A stretch of 64,000 bases of DNA from Oceanospirillales bacterium. GTDB taxonomy: Bacteria > Pseudomonadota > Gammaproteobacteria > Pseudomonadales > Endozoicomonadaceae. Made by a program: the position numbers and the translations under genes. Below the pieces are notes generated by a model. It was not told where the DNA came from, ran no database searches, and saw only the letters and a list, made by a program, of their open reading frames with translations. Shown here in pieces: positions 19,889 through 29,165 of this stretch; position 1 is the first letter of the stretch, and every line of letters starts with the position of its first letter. The DNA lies in contig SIHQ01000016.1 of NCBI GenBank assembly GCA_004762125.1, positions 59,251 through 123,250 of the forward strand, read 5' to 3'.

Positions 19889-20992
19889 ATGGCGAATATT
19901 GAACTGCACAACGTACGAAAATCCTACGCTAATGGTGTTGAAGCGATAAAGGGAGTGGACCTTCAGGTAGCAGACAAGGAGCTTATAGTCATTGTTGGCC
20001 CTTCCGGTTGTGGTAAATCTACTCTGCTGCGGATGATTGCCGGGCTTGAAACGGTTTCATCAGGAAACTTGATGCTGGACGGCCAAATTATAAATCATCT
20101 GGAACCTGCTGAACGTGATATTGCCATGGTTTTCCAAAACTATGCCTTGTACCCACACATGTCTGTGTTTAATAACATGGCGTATGGTCTGAAAAATCGT
20201 AAAGTTCCTAAAACCGAGATTGAACAAAGAGTGATAGAAGCCGCTAAAATCCTCGAACTGGATCAACTGCTTGATCGAAAGCCGTCTCAACTGTCTGGTG
20301 GCCAGCGTCAAAGAGTAGCAATGGGTAGGGCAATCGTTCGTAAACCAAAGCTTTTTCTGTTTGATGAACCGCTTTCTAATCTGGATGCTCGTCTTCGTGG
20401 CCAAATGCGTATTGAAATCAAGCAGCTACAACGAAATTTAGCTACGACGGCAGTCTATGTCACCCATGATCAAGTAGAAGCTATGACTCTGGGAGACCGT
20501 CTTATTGTTATGAATCAGGGAAAAGCGGAGCAGATTGGCACGCCTTCAGAACTCTACAATAAGCCGGCTTCACTTTTTGTTGCAGGTTTTCTAGGTAGCC
20601 CAACCATTAATGTTCTGGAAGGTTCCTTGGGGAAATCGGGCTTTGAGGCGGAGTCGGGTCACAAACTTGATCGCAGAAAGTTCCCATACTCAGGTAAAGC
20701 GAGCTTGGCCATTCGACCGGAGGACCTACATATCGTTCCGGTAGGTCAGGAAGATTTCAGGCTACGAATCAACATGATTGAAGAGCTTGGTTCAGAGACA
20801 CTGGCTATTGGCACAGTGGAAAACTCAGCCCAAAAACTGACTGTCCGACTGCCTAAAAAAACATCTCTGAGTGAAGGAGCTCTGTTATCGGTCAAACTTG
20901 ACTACAAACATAGCCACTTATTTGATGATCACGGTAAAAGACTGGAACCTGAAAAGGTTGAGCATAGACAGCAGTATTCCGCGATCGCGTAA
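19889..20992 (+). CDS. ugpC: Glycerol-3-phosphate ABC importer ATPase UgpC
   Basis: A 367-residue MalK-type ATPase. Walker A GPSGCGKST is at residues 37-45, the Q-loop in VFQNYALYPHMSV, signature LSGGQ at 135-139, Walker B FLFDEP at 156-161, and the switch histidine in VYVTHDQVEAMTLGDR. The C-terminal regulatory (TOBE) domain begins near FVAGFLGSPTINVLEG and includes LAIRPEDLHIV. It powers UgpAE-UgpB uptake of glycerol-3-phosphate and its diesters. Last gene of the operon. Confidence 0.93.
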   Translation: MANIELHNVRKSYANGVEAIKGVDLQVADKELIVIVGPSGCGKSTLLRMIAGLETVSSGNLMLDGQIINHLEPAERDIAMVFQNYALYPHMSVFNNMAYGLKNRKVPKTEIEQRVIEAAKILELDQLLDRKPSQLSGGQRQRVAMGRAIVRKPKLFLFDEPLSNLDARLRGQMRIEIKQLQRNLATTAVYVTHDQVEAMTLGDRLIVMNQGKAEQIGTPSELYNKPASLFVAGFLGSPTINVLEGSLGKSGFEAESGHKLDRRKFPYSGKASLAIRPEDLHIVPVGQEDFRLRINMIEELGSETLAIGTVENSAQKLTVRLPKKTSLSEGALLSVKLDYKHSHLFDDHGKRLEPEKVEHRQQYSAIA

Positions 20993-21083
20993 TCTTGATG
21001 CTTCTAACTCGTACTCATACCTAAAGCTATAAATGTAAAGTTTCGGCATGATATCCATGATTTTTGATTTAAGAGATGTTGGT

Positions 21084-21401
21084 ATGAGTAGAGTTATTAC
21101 TTTTTATAGCTGGTTTAGCCACGATATCAGAGCTGGACTGAAGACGATTACTATTCGTGACAAATCTGAAAGTGACTATTACTCCAGAGAACGGCTGAAA
21201 GCTTACACAAACCCTGAGAATGAGTTTATTGCTGAGTTGGATGTTATTGCCGTTACGCCTGTTCAGTTGAGTGATCTTTCCGAAATTCATGGAAAACAGG
21301 AGAATATGTCACTGAGTGAACTAAGGCAGGTCATCAGGGATATTTATCCGGACGAGTCAGAATTTTATATCATTGAGTTTTGCGTGGCTGATAAAAATTA
21401 G
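21084..21401 (+). CDS. yqfB: N4-acetylcytidine amidohydrolase, YqfB type (ASCH domain)
   Basis: A 105-residue ASCH-domain protein very close to E. coli YqfB in length and layout: ITFYSWFSHDIRAGLKTITIRD near the start (catalytic K20 and T23 by analogy with K21/T24), then QENMSLSELRQVIRDIYP and FYIIEFC at the end. YqfB hydrolyses free N4-acetylcytidine to cytidine and acetate. The frame extends to two earlier ATGs (21048, 21057), but the family N-terminus aligns with 21084. It stands between ugpC and the phospholipase gene on the same strand, with no visible functional link. Confidence 0.85.
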   Translation: MSRVITFYSWFSHDIRAGLKTITIRDKSESDYYSRERLKAYTNPENEFIAELDVIAVTPVQLSDLSEIHGKQENMSLSELRQVIRDIYPDESEFYIIEFCVADKN

Positions 21402-21489
21402 GATTAATAGATACTCCAGGGACGGAGTTGATACAAAAAACCGTTTTTGCCTAGACTGATAAATATACAGTCTGGAATTCTGCTACTTT

Positions 21490-22548
21490 ATGGACAAATT
21501 GAATCGCTTACTAAGGAACGTGCTGGTTTCCAGCATTCTTTGGTCTCAAACTATCCTGCTGATGGCTGAATCAGATCAAGACGTGAACTTTCAGCTGGTC
21601 CCCATTGGTGCTTCTGATAACAACATCCATGGATCGGCGTGGAATACTCCTTTTAATAAAATAATTCAGGTCGCTTGTCATAACTGTTATGAGAAAGTTC
21701 ATTCTCCAACTTTGGCTGATGCACTGGAACATGTGAAAGCGATAGAACTGGATATCTGGGATAGCGACTATTTTATAGTTGGATCAGGAAACCCTGGATA
21801 TTGGTATGTTCGTCACTCGCCAGCTACTGGTAATAATGATAATAACTGCTCCACTGATGGTGATGGATCACTGGAAGAGTGTCTGTCGGATATCAATATG
21901 TGGAGTGAATTGCACTCTGAACACTTTCCCATCACCATTTTCCTTGATAAAAAGCAGAAGTGGAGCTCTCAGAAACAGGGGCGTACACCAAGACATCTGT
22001 ACTCAATGCTTCGCAAAGTATTTGGGAGCAAAATTTATGGACCCAGAGAATTAACAGCATTTAACCTTGGTAATCAGGTTACACCTGCCTACATTAATTG
22101 GCCTACGGCTCATGAGTTAAGAGGAAAGGTTGTCGTTGTTCTTAACGGTGGTAGTTTTGTTGTAGATAAACTGACTTCATTGTTCTCATATAACATGTCC
22201 AGTTATAACATCGAGCTCGATAAGGTTAATCCTGATTTAGCACTCGTGAATTTTTTTGCCGGACCTTATATTTTTAACCTGCAAGAAGTGCCTAGTACTG
22301 TCAATATGGAATGGAGTGCTTCATTTTTTAATGCACCATTTAACAGCACCGATAGCCTTCCAGACTATGATGTTTTCTCGAAAAATCGATTTCGGGGCTG
22401 GTTATTTAGAGTATGGGGTCTGGACAGTACCTCGTTTTGCGAACTGTTACCGACCAATCTTAATTTTGCGGCTTATTATGATTTCAGATCACAAAAATGC
22501 CTTGAATTTAATGTCTGGCCTCAACAGCCTCTATTTAATAGGCAGTAA
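21490..22548 (+). CDS. Exported PI-PLC-like phosphodiesterase
   Basis: A 352-residue protein with an N-terminal hydrophobic signal (VLVSSILWSQTILLMAES) and the TIM-barrel phosphodiesterase pattern of Ca2+-dependent PI-PLC proteins. VACHNCYEK has H64-N65, AIELDIW has E86 and D88, VRHSP has H109, and NMWSELHSEHFPITIFLDKK follows. Family members cleave phosphatidylinositol-type lipids outside the cytoplasm. Catalytic histidines and acidic metal ligands appear present. Six cysteines suggest disulfides. It sits beside ugpBAEC, which fits a phosphate- or glycerophosphodiester-scavenging role (inference); an inverted repeat (21453-21474) lies just before the start. Lipid substrate unknown. Confidence 0.62.
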   Translation: MDKLNRLLRNVLVSSILWSQTILLMAESDQDVNFQLVPIGASDNNIHGSAWNTPFNKIIQVACHNCYEKVHSPTLADALEHVKAIELDIWDSDYFIVGSGNPGYWYVRHSPATGNNDNNCSTDGDGSLEECLSDINMWSELHSEHFPITIFLDKKQKWSSQKQGRTPRHLYSMLRKVFGSKIYGPRELTAFNLGNQVTPAYINWPTAHELRGKVVVVLNGGSFVVDKLTSLFSYNMSSYNIELDKVNPDLALVNFFAGPYIFNLQEVPSTVNMEWSASFFNAPFNSTDSLPDYDVFSKNRFRGWLFRVWGLDSTSFCELLPTNLNFAAYYDFRSQKCLEFNVWPQQPLFNRQ

Positions 22549-22694
22549 GTAATCTTCCTTGATTCTAATAATTAGGCAAATCCCCCTACCTGGTTAGGTA
22601 GATTCTCCATAAAGTGATTTTCTCCGAATGATAGGATTTGTTTATGTCAGACGACTGACTTATATTATTTGCAATATATGCGGAGAAAATAATA

Positions 22695-23462
22695 ATGCGC
22701 TTTGAAAACAGAGTTGTCCTGATTACCGGTGCCGGTGCTGGTATTGGTCGTGCTGCTGCCGTTAAATTTGCCGCAGAAGGTGCCAAGGTTGCCGTTGCTG
22801 ATCTTAATCTTGAGGCAGCCCTTGAAACCGTTGAAATGATAAAAATGGCAGGAGGCACAGCGACTGCTATTTCCTGTGATGTCGCAAGTCCTGAAGCTGT
22901 TGAGGCAATGGTAAAAACAACCGTTGAAACCTATGGTGCATTACATCATGCGGTTAACAATGCTTCCGGTCCTAGTGTTCCAACTCCTCTGAATGACACA
23001 ACCACAGAAGTGTTTGACCGTGTACTGTCCATTACATTGCGTGGTGTATGGCTCAGTATGAAAGCTGAAGTTCCGGTTATGCTGGAACAAGGTGTAGGTA
23101 CTATTGTTAACATTGCCTCTGTAGCGGCTTTGCACGGCGCCCCTCTTCTTTCGCCTTACGGTGCAGCGAAAGCGGGTGTTATTAACCTGACTGAAACAGC
23201 TGCTGCCGAACTAGCCACTTCAGGCATTCGCGCCAATGTGATTGCTCCAGGCGGTATTGCTACCGATGGCATCAAGCGTTTGTTTGAAATGCAGCCTGAA
23301 ACGAAAAATACTATGAGTGCCATTCATGCTATGAATCGCATGGGTCAACCGGATGAAGTGGCTGATGCCATTCTCTATCTGAGCTCTGACGAATCCAGCT
23401 TCATCACTGGTCATAATCTGGTTGTCGACGGTGGTCTACTGGTGAAGTCCGATCTGATGTAA
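22695..23462 (+). CDS. Short-chain dehydrogenase/reductase
   Basis: A 255-residue classical SDR. Cofactor motif TGAGAGIGRAAA is near residue 11, the NNAS motif near 88, the catalytic Ser in VNIASVAALHGA, Tyr and Lys in SPYGAAKAGV, and the C-terminal FITGHNLVVDGGLL. The aspartate after strand 2 (VAVADLN) points to NAD(H) preference. The start follows GGAG with good spacing. The substrate is unknown; neighbours on both sides concern polyols and sugars. It ends at a terminator whose sequence recurs after the downstream cassette. Confidence 0.9.
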   Translation: MRFENRVVLITGAGAGIGRAAAVKFAAEGAKVAVADLNLEAALETVEMIKMAGGTATAISCDVASPEAVEAMVKTTVETYGALHHAVNNASGPSVPTPLNDTTTEVFDRVLSITLRGVWLSMKAEVPVMLEQGVGTIVNIASVAALHGAPLLSPYGAAKAGVINLTETAAAELATSGIRANVIAPGGIATDGIKRLFEMQPETKNTMSAIHAMNRMGQPDEVADAILYLSSDESSFITGHNLVVDGGLLVKSDLM

Positions 23463-23487
23463 GACACTTTACTTCTATAGCATTCGG

Positions 23488-23534
23488 TAGATACAAAAAA
23501 GTCCCCATTCGGGGACTTTTTTGGTTTAGGTCAG
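23488..23534. terminator. Bidirectional terminator, copy 1 of a 47-bp direct repeat
   Basis: The hairpin AAAAAAGTCCCC / GGGGACTTTTTT with an ATTC loop lies between the convergent SDR and AraC genes. The 47 bases from 23488 to 23534 are identical to 29166-29212. Confidence 0.92.
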
Positions 23535-23535
23535 A

Positions 23536-24276
23536 TTAACCTGTCATTGATTCCTGTTTTACATTGAACCTGAACTCACTGGGGGACAGCATGAAGCGTT
23601 TAACAAAAGCTCGGGTAAAGTGACTGTGGTCACTAAATCCGCTTTCCAGAGCGATACAGGCGAGGCTCTTGCCGGATTCGAAGAGTAGCTTTTGGGCGTG
23701 ATCCAGACGTAATTCCATTATGTATTGCCGTGGTGTTTTTGATAGATGTTTCTTGAATCGACGTTCTAGGGCACTGACAGAAAGGTGAACAGCCTTTGCT
23801 ACTTCCTCGACAGTGATTGGACCGGAAAAATGGCGCTGAATGTACTCTGTCGAACCGTTAAGATCACGGAAAGGGGTTGCAGCAACGTCAGTTTTGTTGA
23901 GGTGGCGGCTGCTACCGTATGTGCCAATAATATTGTTATTTTGATCATAAACCGGCCACTTAGAGGTCAGAAACCAGCCGCCAGCCTCGTTATGCTTTCT
24001 GATAATTTCCAGTCGATCGGTGATGATTTGTCCTTCCAGAATCTTATGGTCGTCTTTCACATATTCGATTGCCATTTGCTTCGGCGCTAGGTCGAAATCG
24101 TTTTTGCCCTGTAATTGCTCGATATGATTGAAACCAAAACGCTGCAGGAAAAGAGTGTTGGCATGAACAAACCGGCCTTCCCGATCTTTTACCCAAGCAT
24201 GGATGTCAGGGTAAACCTCTAATAACTGAAAACTGTCGCAGACATCATTAATAGCTTTGAACTCTATTCTAGTCAT
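23536..24276 (-). CDS. AraC-family regulator with N-terminal PAS domain
   Basis: A 246-residue regulator. Residues about 15-125 form a PAS-like sensor (YPDIHAWVKDREGRFVHANTLFLQRFGF, then WPVYDQNNNIIGTYGSSR). The C-terminal AraC double helix-turn-helix starts with ITVEEVAKAVHLSVSALERRFKKHL and ends with GFSDHSHFTRAFVKRFMLSPSEFR. It is divergent from the dehydrogenase-epimerase-MFS cluster and is the likely local activator, responding to a small molecule or pathway intermediate (inference). Confidence 0.87.
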   Translation of the reverse strand: MTRIEFKAINDVCDSFQLLEVYPDIHAWVKDREGRFVHANTLFLQRFGFNHIEQLQGKNDFDLAPKQMAIEYVKDDHKILEGQIITDRLEIIRKHNEAGGWFLTSKWPVYDQNNNIIGTYGSSRHLNKTDVAATPFRDLNGSTEYIQRHFSGPITVEEVAKAVHLSVSALERRFKKHLSKTPRQYIMELRLDHAQKLLFESGKSLACIALESGFSDHSHFTRAFVKRFMLSPSEFRFNVKQESMTG

Positions 24277-24508
24277 TAGAAATCCCCCAAACGCTGATTT
24301 TTTACAAATATTAAACGATTTTTTAAAAGCTTGTTAAGCACTGAATGCGTTCTACTAGAAAGTAAATCCCGAATCGAATTAGATTGGAACGGATATGAGC
24401 AGACGGCTGCAAGTAACAAGAGTGAGCAGCAAGCAGGAGTGTTTTGAAAGACGGGTCAATCAATACTTGTAGATCGGGAAAGAGCCTGGTCAAGATGAGA
24501 GAATGTTT

Positions 24509-25666
24509 ATGACAAAAATAAGAATGGGCATGATTGGCGGTGGAGAAGGAGCATTTATTGGTGCTGTTCACCGGATAGCTGCGTCAATCGACGGTGAAAT
24601 AGAACTGGTCTGTGGCGCTTTCAGCTCCGATAGAGAACGCTCGTTGCGTTCCGGGGCGGCACTGCACTTGCCAGAGAGCCGGGTGTATGGCTCCTATGGG
24701 GAGATGTTTTCCCGAGAAGCCGAACTGCCTGCAGACGAACGTATGCAGTTCGTGGGTATCGTCACCCCCAATCATATGCACTTCCCTGTAGCAAAGTTAG
24801 CGTTGGAATCAGGCTTCCACGTTCTGTCGGACAAGCCTGCCACTTTCAATCTTAACGAAGCGCTTGAACTCCGTACCATTATTGAGCGTACCGACCAGCT
24901 GTATGGCCTTAGCCACACCTACACTGGATATCCTCTGGTGAAAGAAGCCCGTGTCAGGATCAAATCTGGAGAGCTAGGAAAAATTCGCAAAATCGTCGTC
25001 GAGTATCCTCAAGGGTGGCTGGCTCATCGTGAAGAGGACAGCGATAACAAGCAGGCTTCCTGGAGATTGGATCCGAATCAGGCGGGTATCAGTGGCTGTA
25101 TGGGGGACATCGGTGTACATGCCGCTAATCTGGCTGAATACATTACGGGTCTCCGGATTACCGAAATCTGTGCTGATCTGACCGCCTTTGTTGATGGTCG
25201 TGAACTGGATGATGACGGTTCTATCCTGTTGCGCTTTGAGGAAGGAGCAAAAGGAGTTCTCTTGGCCAGCCAGGTCAGTGTCGGTGAAGAAAATGCCATC
25301 CGAATCCGTATTTATGGGGAAAAGGGCGGACTTGAGTGGCATCAACAGGAACCCAATACCTTGTGGCTGAAATGGAATGACCGGCCTACGGAAATGTTGC
25401 GTACCGGCGCCGATTATCTTGGAAGTCTGGCTAGCGCCAACACCCGTATGCCCAAGGGGCACCCGGAAGGTTACCTAGAAGCTTTTGCCAATATCTACAT
25501 GGCTTTTGCCGGCCAGATTAGGGCAAGAGCCTACGGAGCTGAAGCGAATGAACGGGCTATGGACTGTCCGGGTATCGTCGAGGCCGTGCGAGGAATGACT
25601 TTTATTGAATTGGCAGTCACTGCCAGCGCCAGTGATATCAAGTGGCATAAATTTGATCAGCACTGA
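24509..25666 (+). CDS. Gfo/Idh/MocA-family oxidoreductase
   Basis: A 385-residue NAD(P)-dependent dehydrogenase. The Rossmann motif is GMIGGGEGAFIGAVH; VTPNHMHFPVAKLAL precedes SDKPATFNLNEA, where DKP replaces the more common EKP but keeps the lysine. The C-terminal domain has GLSHTYTGYPLVKEAR and GGCMGDIGVH-type features (ISGCMGDIGVHAANL) with the catalytic histidine. The ATG at 24509 is better spaced from the GAGAGA site than the one at 24503. Family members oxidise sugars or inositols; the substrate here is not determined. First gene of the cassette. Confidence 0.88.
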   Translation: MTKIRMGMIGGGEGAFIGAVHRIAASIDGEIELVCGAFSSDRERSLRSGAALHLPESRVYGSYGEMFSREAELPADERMQFVGIVTPNHMHFPVAKLALESGFHVLSDKPATFNLNEALELRTIIERTDQLYGLSHTYTGYPLVKEARVRIKSGELGKIRKIVVEYPQGWLAHREEDSDNKQASWRLDPNQAGISGCMGDIGVHAANLAEYITGLRITEICADLTAFVDGRELDDDGSILLRFEEGAKGVLLASQVSVGEENAIRIRIYGEKGGLEWHQQEPNTLWLKWNDRPTEMLRTGADYLGSLASANTRMPKGHPEGYLEAFANIYMAFAGQIRARAYGAEANERAMDCPGIVEAVRGMTFIELAVTASASDIKWHKFDQH

Positions 25667-25743
25667 TGTGATATTCAGACCCATTGCTAGTCATTTTTCA
25701 ACGAATCACTCCTTGTGTGTTTAAACAATAAGAGGCTCTTGCC

Positions 25744-26799
25744 ATGTCAAGAATGAAAGGCCCTGCTATTTTTCTGGCCCAGTTTGCCGGTGACCAGGCA
25801 CCGTTTGATTCCTTACCTGCTATCACCCATTGGGCAGGAAACCTCGGCTATAAAGGTGTGCAGATTCCGTCCTGGGACAGCCGTCTGATCGATCTAAAAA
25901 AAGCCGCAGAGAGTCTGGCTTACTGTGATGAACTCAAGGGTATCTGTGCGGAAAATGGCGTTGAAATCACTGAATTGTCGACTCACCTGCAAGGGCAATT
26001 AGTAGCAGTACATCCCGCTTACGATACTCTGTTTGACGGTTTTGCTCCGCTGGAAGTCCATGGTAATGCTCAGGCGAGGCAGACATGGGCTGTCAATCAA
26101 TTGTTACTTGCAGCCAGGGCCAGTAAAAACCTTGGACTTACTGCTCATGTCACTTTTTCGGGAGCCCTTTTGTGGCACACAGTTTACCCTTGGCCCCAAC
26201 GGCCAGAAGGTTTGGTGGAAACAGGTTTTAAGGAACTGGCAATCCGCTGGACGCCTATCCTCAATGCTTTTGACGATGCTGGTGTTGACCTGTGTTATGA
26301 AATCCATCCGGGTGAAGACCTGCACGATGGCATAACGTTTGAACGCTTCCTTGAAGCAACGGGTAATCACCCACGCTGTCACATTCTGTACGATCCCAGC
26401 CATTTTGTTCTGCAACAGCTGGACTATTTACAGTTTATCGATATTTACCATGAACGAATAAAGATGTTTCACGTCAAGGATGCTGAGTTTATCCCTAATG
26501 GAAGATCCGGCGTTTACGGAGGCTACCAGTCTTGGGTTGATCGCCCAGGTCGATTCCGCTCGCTAGGTGACGGTCAGATAGATTTTAATGGCATCTTCAG
26601 TCGTTTCGCGAAATACGGCTTTGAAGGCTGGCCGGTGCTGGAGTGGGAGTGCTGTCTCAAGCATCCGGAGGATGGTGCTGCCGAAGGTGCTCCATTTATT
26701 GAACGACATATTATCCGAACCACCGAGAAGGCCTTTGATGACTTTGCAGGCAGTGAAATGAATGAGGCAAGAAACAGAATCATTTTGGGGCTGAATTAA
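25744..26799 (+). CDS. Sugar-phosphate isomerase/epimerase (TIM barrel, IolE/IolH-like)
   Basis: A 351-residue xylose-isomerase-like TIM barrel. The metal-binding residues are visible in order: Glu in LCYEIHPGED, Asp in ILYDPSHF, His in FHVKDAEF, Glu in VLEWECC. The protein begins GPAIFLAQFAGDQ and has a long active-site segment rich in aromatic residues (HTVYPWPQRPEG, GGYQSWVDRPGRFR). Such proteins accompany Gfo/Idh/MocA dehydrogenases in inositol and sugar catabolic operons. Preceded by an AAGAGG site; transcribed with its neighbours. Confidence 0.85.
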   Translation: MSRMKGPAIFLAQFAGDQAPFDSLPAITHWAGNLGYKGVQIPSWDSRLIDLKKAAESLAYCDELKGICAENGVEITELSTHLQGQLVAVHPAYDTLFDGFAPLEVHGNAQARQTWAVNQLLLAARASKNLGLTAHVTFSGALLWHTVYPWPQRPEGLVETGFKELAIRWTPILNAFDDAGVDLCYEIHPGEDLHDGITFERFLEATGNHPRCHILYDPSHFVLQQLDYLQFIDIYHERIKMFHVKDAEFIPNGRSGVYGGYQSWVDRPGRFRSLGDGQIDFNGIFSRFAKYGFEGWPVLEWECCLKHPEDGAAEGAPFIERHIIRTTEKAFDDFAGSEMNEARNRIILGLN

Positions 26800-26877
26800 C
26801 CGTTCAGTATGTTGTGCGATCCAATACTGCTTCCTGAAGCAGTATCTGTAATAAAAAAAATAAAGCAGGAAAACACT

Positions 26878-28173
26878 ATGAGTGATAAATCAATAAATAG
26901 ACGTCGTTTATATTATATTGGAAATCTGTCGATTTTCACGATCGGGTTGGGGTTCGCTGTACGTGCCAATATTGCGCCGAATCTGCAAGCTGAAGTATAT
27001 GACAAGATTGATCTGGCTAATTCTGCTGCAATGGTGGGAGAGGCACTAGGAGCAACATTCACCGGCTTTGCTCTGACTTTGCTGTTTGGCAGTGCATTGC
27101 TGGATATCATTGGCATGAAACGCATGTTGCTGTTGTCTGCACTAGGTTATGTGGCTGGCGCATTAGGGCTGTTGTTTGCAACAACCTTGCCTGTCGACCT
27201 GGCAGAAACTGTTATTCTGAGCAGTCTGTTACTGACCGGGCTTGGTTGGGGTGCTGTGGAGGCAGCTTCCAACCCTATGGTGGCAGCACTGTATCCTGAA
27301 GAAAAAACGCACCGCCTGAATATTTTGCATGCCTGGTGGCCAGCGGGAATTGTAATAGGCGGTTTACTGGGAGTAATGATTACCACACTTGGCCTGCCCT
27401 GGGAATTGAACATGATGGTGTTGATGATTCCGGCCATAGTGCTTGCTTGGATGGTATGGAGTGCTGCATTCCCAGTTACCGAAAGAGTAGCTTCAGGCGT
27501 GAGCTACAAAGATATGTTTGTTGAGTTACTCAAGCGGCCACTGTTCTGGTTATTCTGGGGCTGTATGTTTGTCACAGCTGCCTCAGAATTGGCTCCTGGG
27601 CAATGGGTCAATATCACACTGTCTAACATCGTTGGCATGCAAGGCATTCTGTTGCTCGTGTACGTCAGCGGACTTATGTTCGTCATGCGCCACTTTGCCG
27701 GCCCTATTGTTGAACGCACTTCATCAATGGGATTGATGTTTTTGAGCTGCCTGTTTGCAGCTGTTGGCCTCTATCTCCTAAGTCAGGCCACTGGCCCAGT
27801 ATCCGCCTTCGCCGCAGCAACCGTCTGGGGTATTGGCGTGTGTTATATGTGGCCAACCATGCTGGCGATTGTGTCCGAATACTTCCCCCGCGGTGGTGCA
27901 ATGGCCATGGGGCTAATGGGTTTTGCCGGTGGTATGTCGATTCAATTCGTATTGCCACAGATGGGGGCAATATTTGACAGTGCTAAGGCCGAAGCTGCCG
28001 GCGGTGTGGCTAATCTGGCTACTTTAAGCCCACAGGCTATGACAGAAGTGGTCCGCTTCGCTTCAGTCGAATCCTTCCAGTCTGTTGCGATACTGCCGCT
28101 GCTGCTGTTGCCCGTATTCGGAGCCTTGTGGCTGTTTGGCTTGAGCAAGGCTAAGCAACCTGCAAAAGCCTGA
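26878..28173 (+). CDS. MFS sugar or polyol transporter (FucP-like topology)
   Basis: A 431-residue protein with about 12 membrane helices (NLSIFTIGLGFAVRANIAP, GALLDIIGMKRMLLL-like loop, TGLGWGAVEAASNP, ILHAWWPAGIVIGGLLG). The pattern TGLGWGAVEAASNPMVAALYP and ILHAWWPAG matches the FucP/sugar-porter branch. The upstream in-frame extension to 26809 is rejected because the ATG at 26878 follows AGGAA. Its place between two TIM-barrel genes indicates import of the substrate they process. Confidence 0.85.
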   Translation: MSDKSINRRRLYYIGNLSIFTIGLGFAVRANIAPNLQAEVYDKIDLANSAAMVGEALGATFTGFALTLLFGSALLDIIGMKRMLLLSALGYVAGALGLLFATTLPVDLAETVILSSLLLTGLGWGAVEAASNPMVAALYPEEKTHRLNILHAWWPAGIVIGGLLGVMITTLGLPWELNMMVLMIPAIVLAWMVWSAAFPVTERVASGVSYKDMFVELLKRPLFWLFWGCMFVTAASELAPGQWVNITLSNIVGMQGILLLVYVSGLMFVMRHFAGPIVERTSSMGLMFLSCLFAAVGLYLLSQATGPVSAFAAATVWGIGVCYMWPTMLAIVSEYFPRGGAMAMGLMGFAGGMSIQFVLPQMGAIFDSAKAEAAGGVANLATLSPQAMTEVVRFASVESFQSVAILPLLLLPVFGALWLFGLSKAKQPAKA

Positions 28174-28273
28174 TCTCCTATAGGCTTTCTGCCTCCGTAA
28201 TGCTCTTAGCCCTGTGATCGAGACGTGCATGGGGCTACAAGAATGATTGATCGCAGCTCTATAGAGAATTTTT

Positions 28274-29110
28274 ATGAAACTAGGCATGAATCTTTTTTTG
28301 TGGACGAATCGTTTCGAACCGAAACACTTTGCTCTGCTGCCAGTTTTAAAAAAGGCAGGATTTGATGGAGTTGAAATCCCTAGCTCTGACTACAGTGCAA
28401 ACGAACTAAAAATAATTCGGTCAGCATTGGATAGCAATGGGCTGGTTTGTACTGTTGCTACTCTGCTGACTGCTGAAAATGATCCCATCGCAGAGGACCT
28501 CAAACTGAGGAAAGCTGCTCTGGAGAAACTGAATGTCGATATTGCCGTAGCTGAATCACTGGGTGCTGAAACTCTGGTTGGCCCCATACACTCTGCACAC
28601 AAGGTGTTTCCCGGCCGCGGACCTAATGAAGAGGAGTTTGAGCGCTGTGTGGAATTCTTCAGAGCAGTAGGGCCTATAGCCCGACAAGCCAATGTTAAAC
28701 TGTCGATAGAAGGGCTAAACCGTTTCGAATGCTATTTTCTCAACACCACAGAGCAGGGTAAGCGGTTGATTGACACAATAGACCTGTCTAACGTTGGCTA
28801 TCTGTACGATACACATCATGCCCACATTGAGGAAAGAGATATCTACGACGCTGTAACTTTATTAGGTTCTCGTATCAATCACTTCCATGTCAGTGAAAGT
28901 CATCGCGGTACGCCGGGAACCGGGCTGGTGGATTGGGAGAGCAATTTCCGTGGGTTGAAAGATATAAACTACGATGGCTGGGTGGTCATTGAGGCTTTTG
29001 CCACAGATGTGGTGGGTATTCCACAGGCTGTGAATATCTGGCGAAACTGCTTCGCTGATAAAACCGAAGTCTTTACCAAAGGCATTGAGTTGATCCGGTC
29101 ACACACGTAG
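28274..29110 (+). CDS. Ketose 3-epimerase / hydroxypyruvate-isomerase-like TIM barrel
   Basis: A 278-residue protein similar in plan to D-tagatose/D-psicose 3-epimerase. The metal ligands are Glu in SIEGLNRFECYFLNT, Asp and His in YLYDTHHAHIEE, His in INHFHVSESHRGTPGTG and Glu in VVIEAFA. The arginine in SHRGTPG-type loops contacts the ketose. It probably epimerises a keto-sugar or keto-inositol in the same pathway as the preceding genes (inference). Last gene of the cassette, ending before copy 2 of the terminator repeat. Confidence 0.87.
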   Translation: MKLGMNLFLWTNRFEPKHFALLPVLKKAGFDGVEIPSSDYSANELKIIRSALDSNGLVCTVATLLTAENDPIAEDLKLRKAALEKLNVDIAVAESLGAETLVGPIHSAHKVFPGRGPNEEEFERCVEFFRAVGPIARQANVKLSIEGLNRFECYFLNTTEQGKRLIDTIDLSNVGYLYDTHHAHIEERDIYDAVTLLGSRINHFHVSESHRGTPGTGLVDWESNFRGLKDINYDGWVVIEAFATDVVGIPQAVNIWRNCFADKTEVFTKGIELIRSHT

Positions 29111-29165
29111 GCGCATGGGGCTTCATTCGTTTGCCGCCTACCCACATCTTCAATGGTAACGGGTA

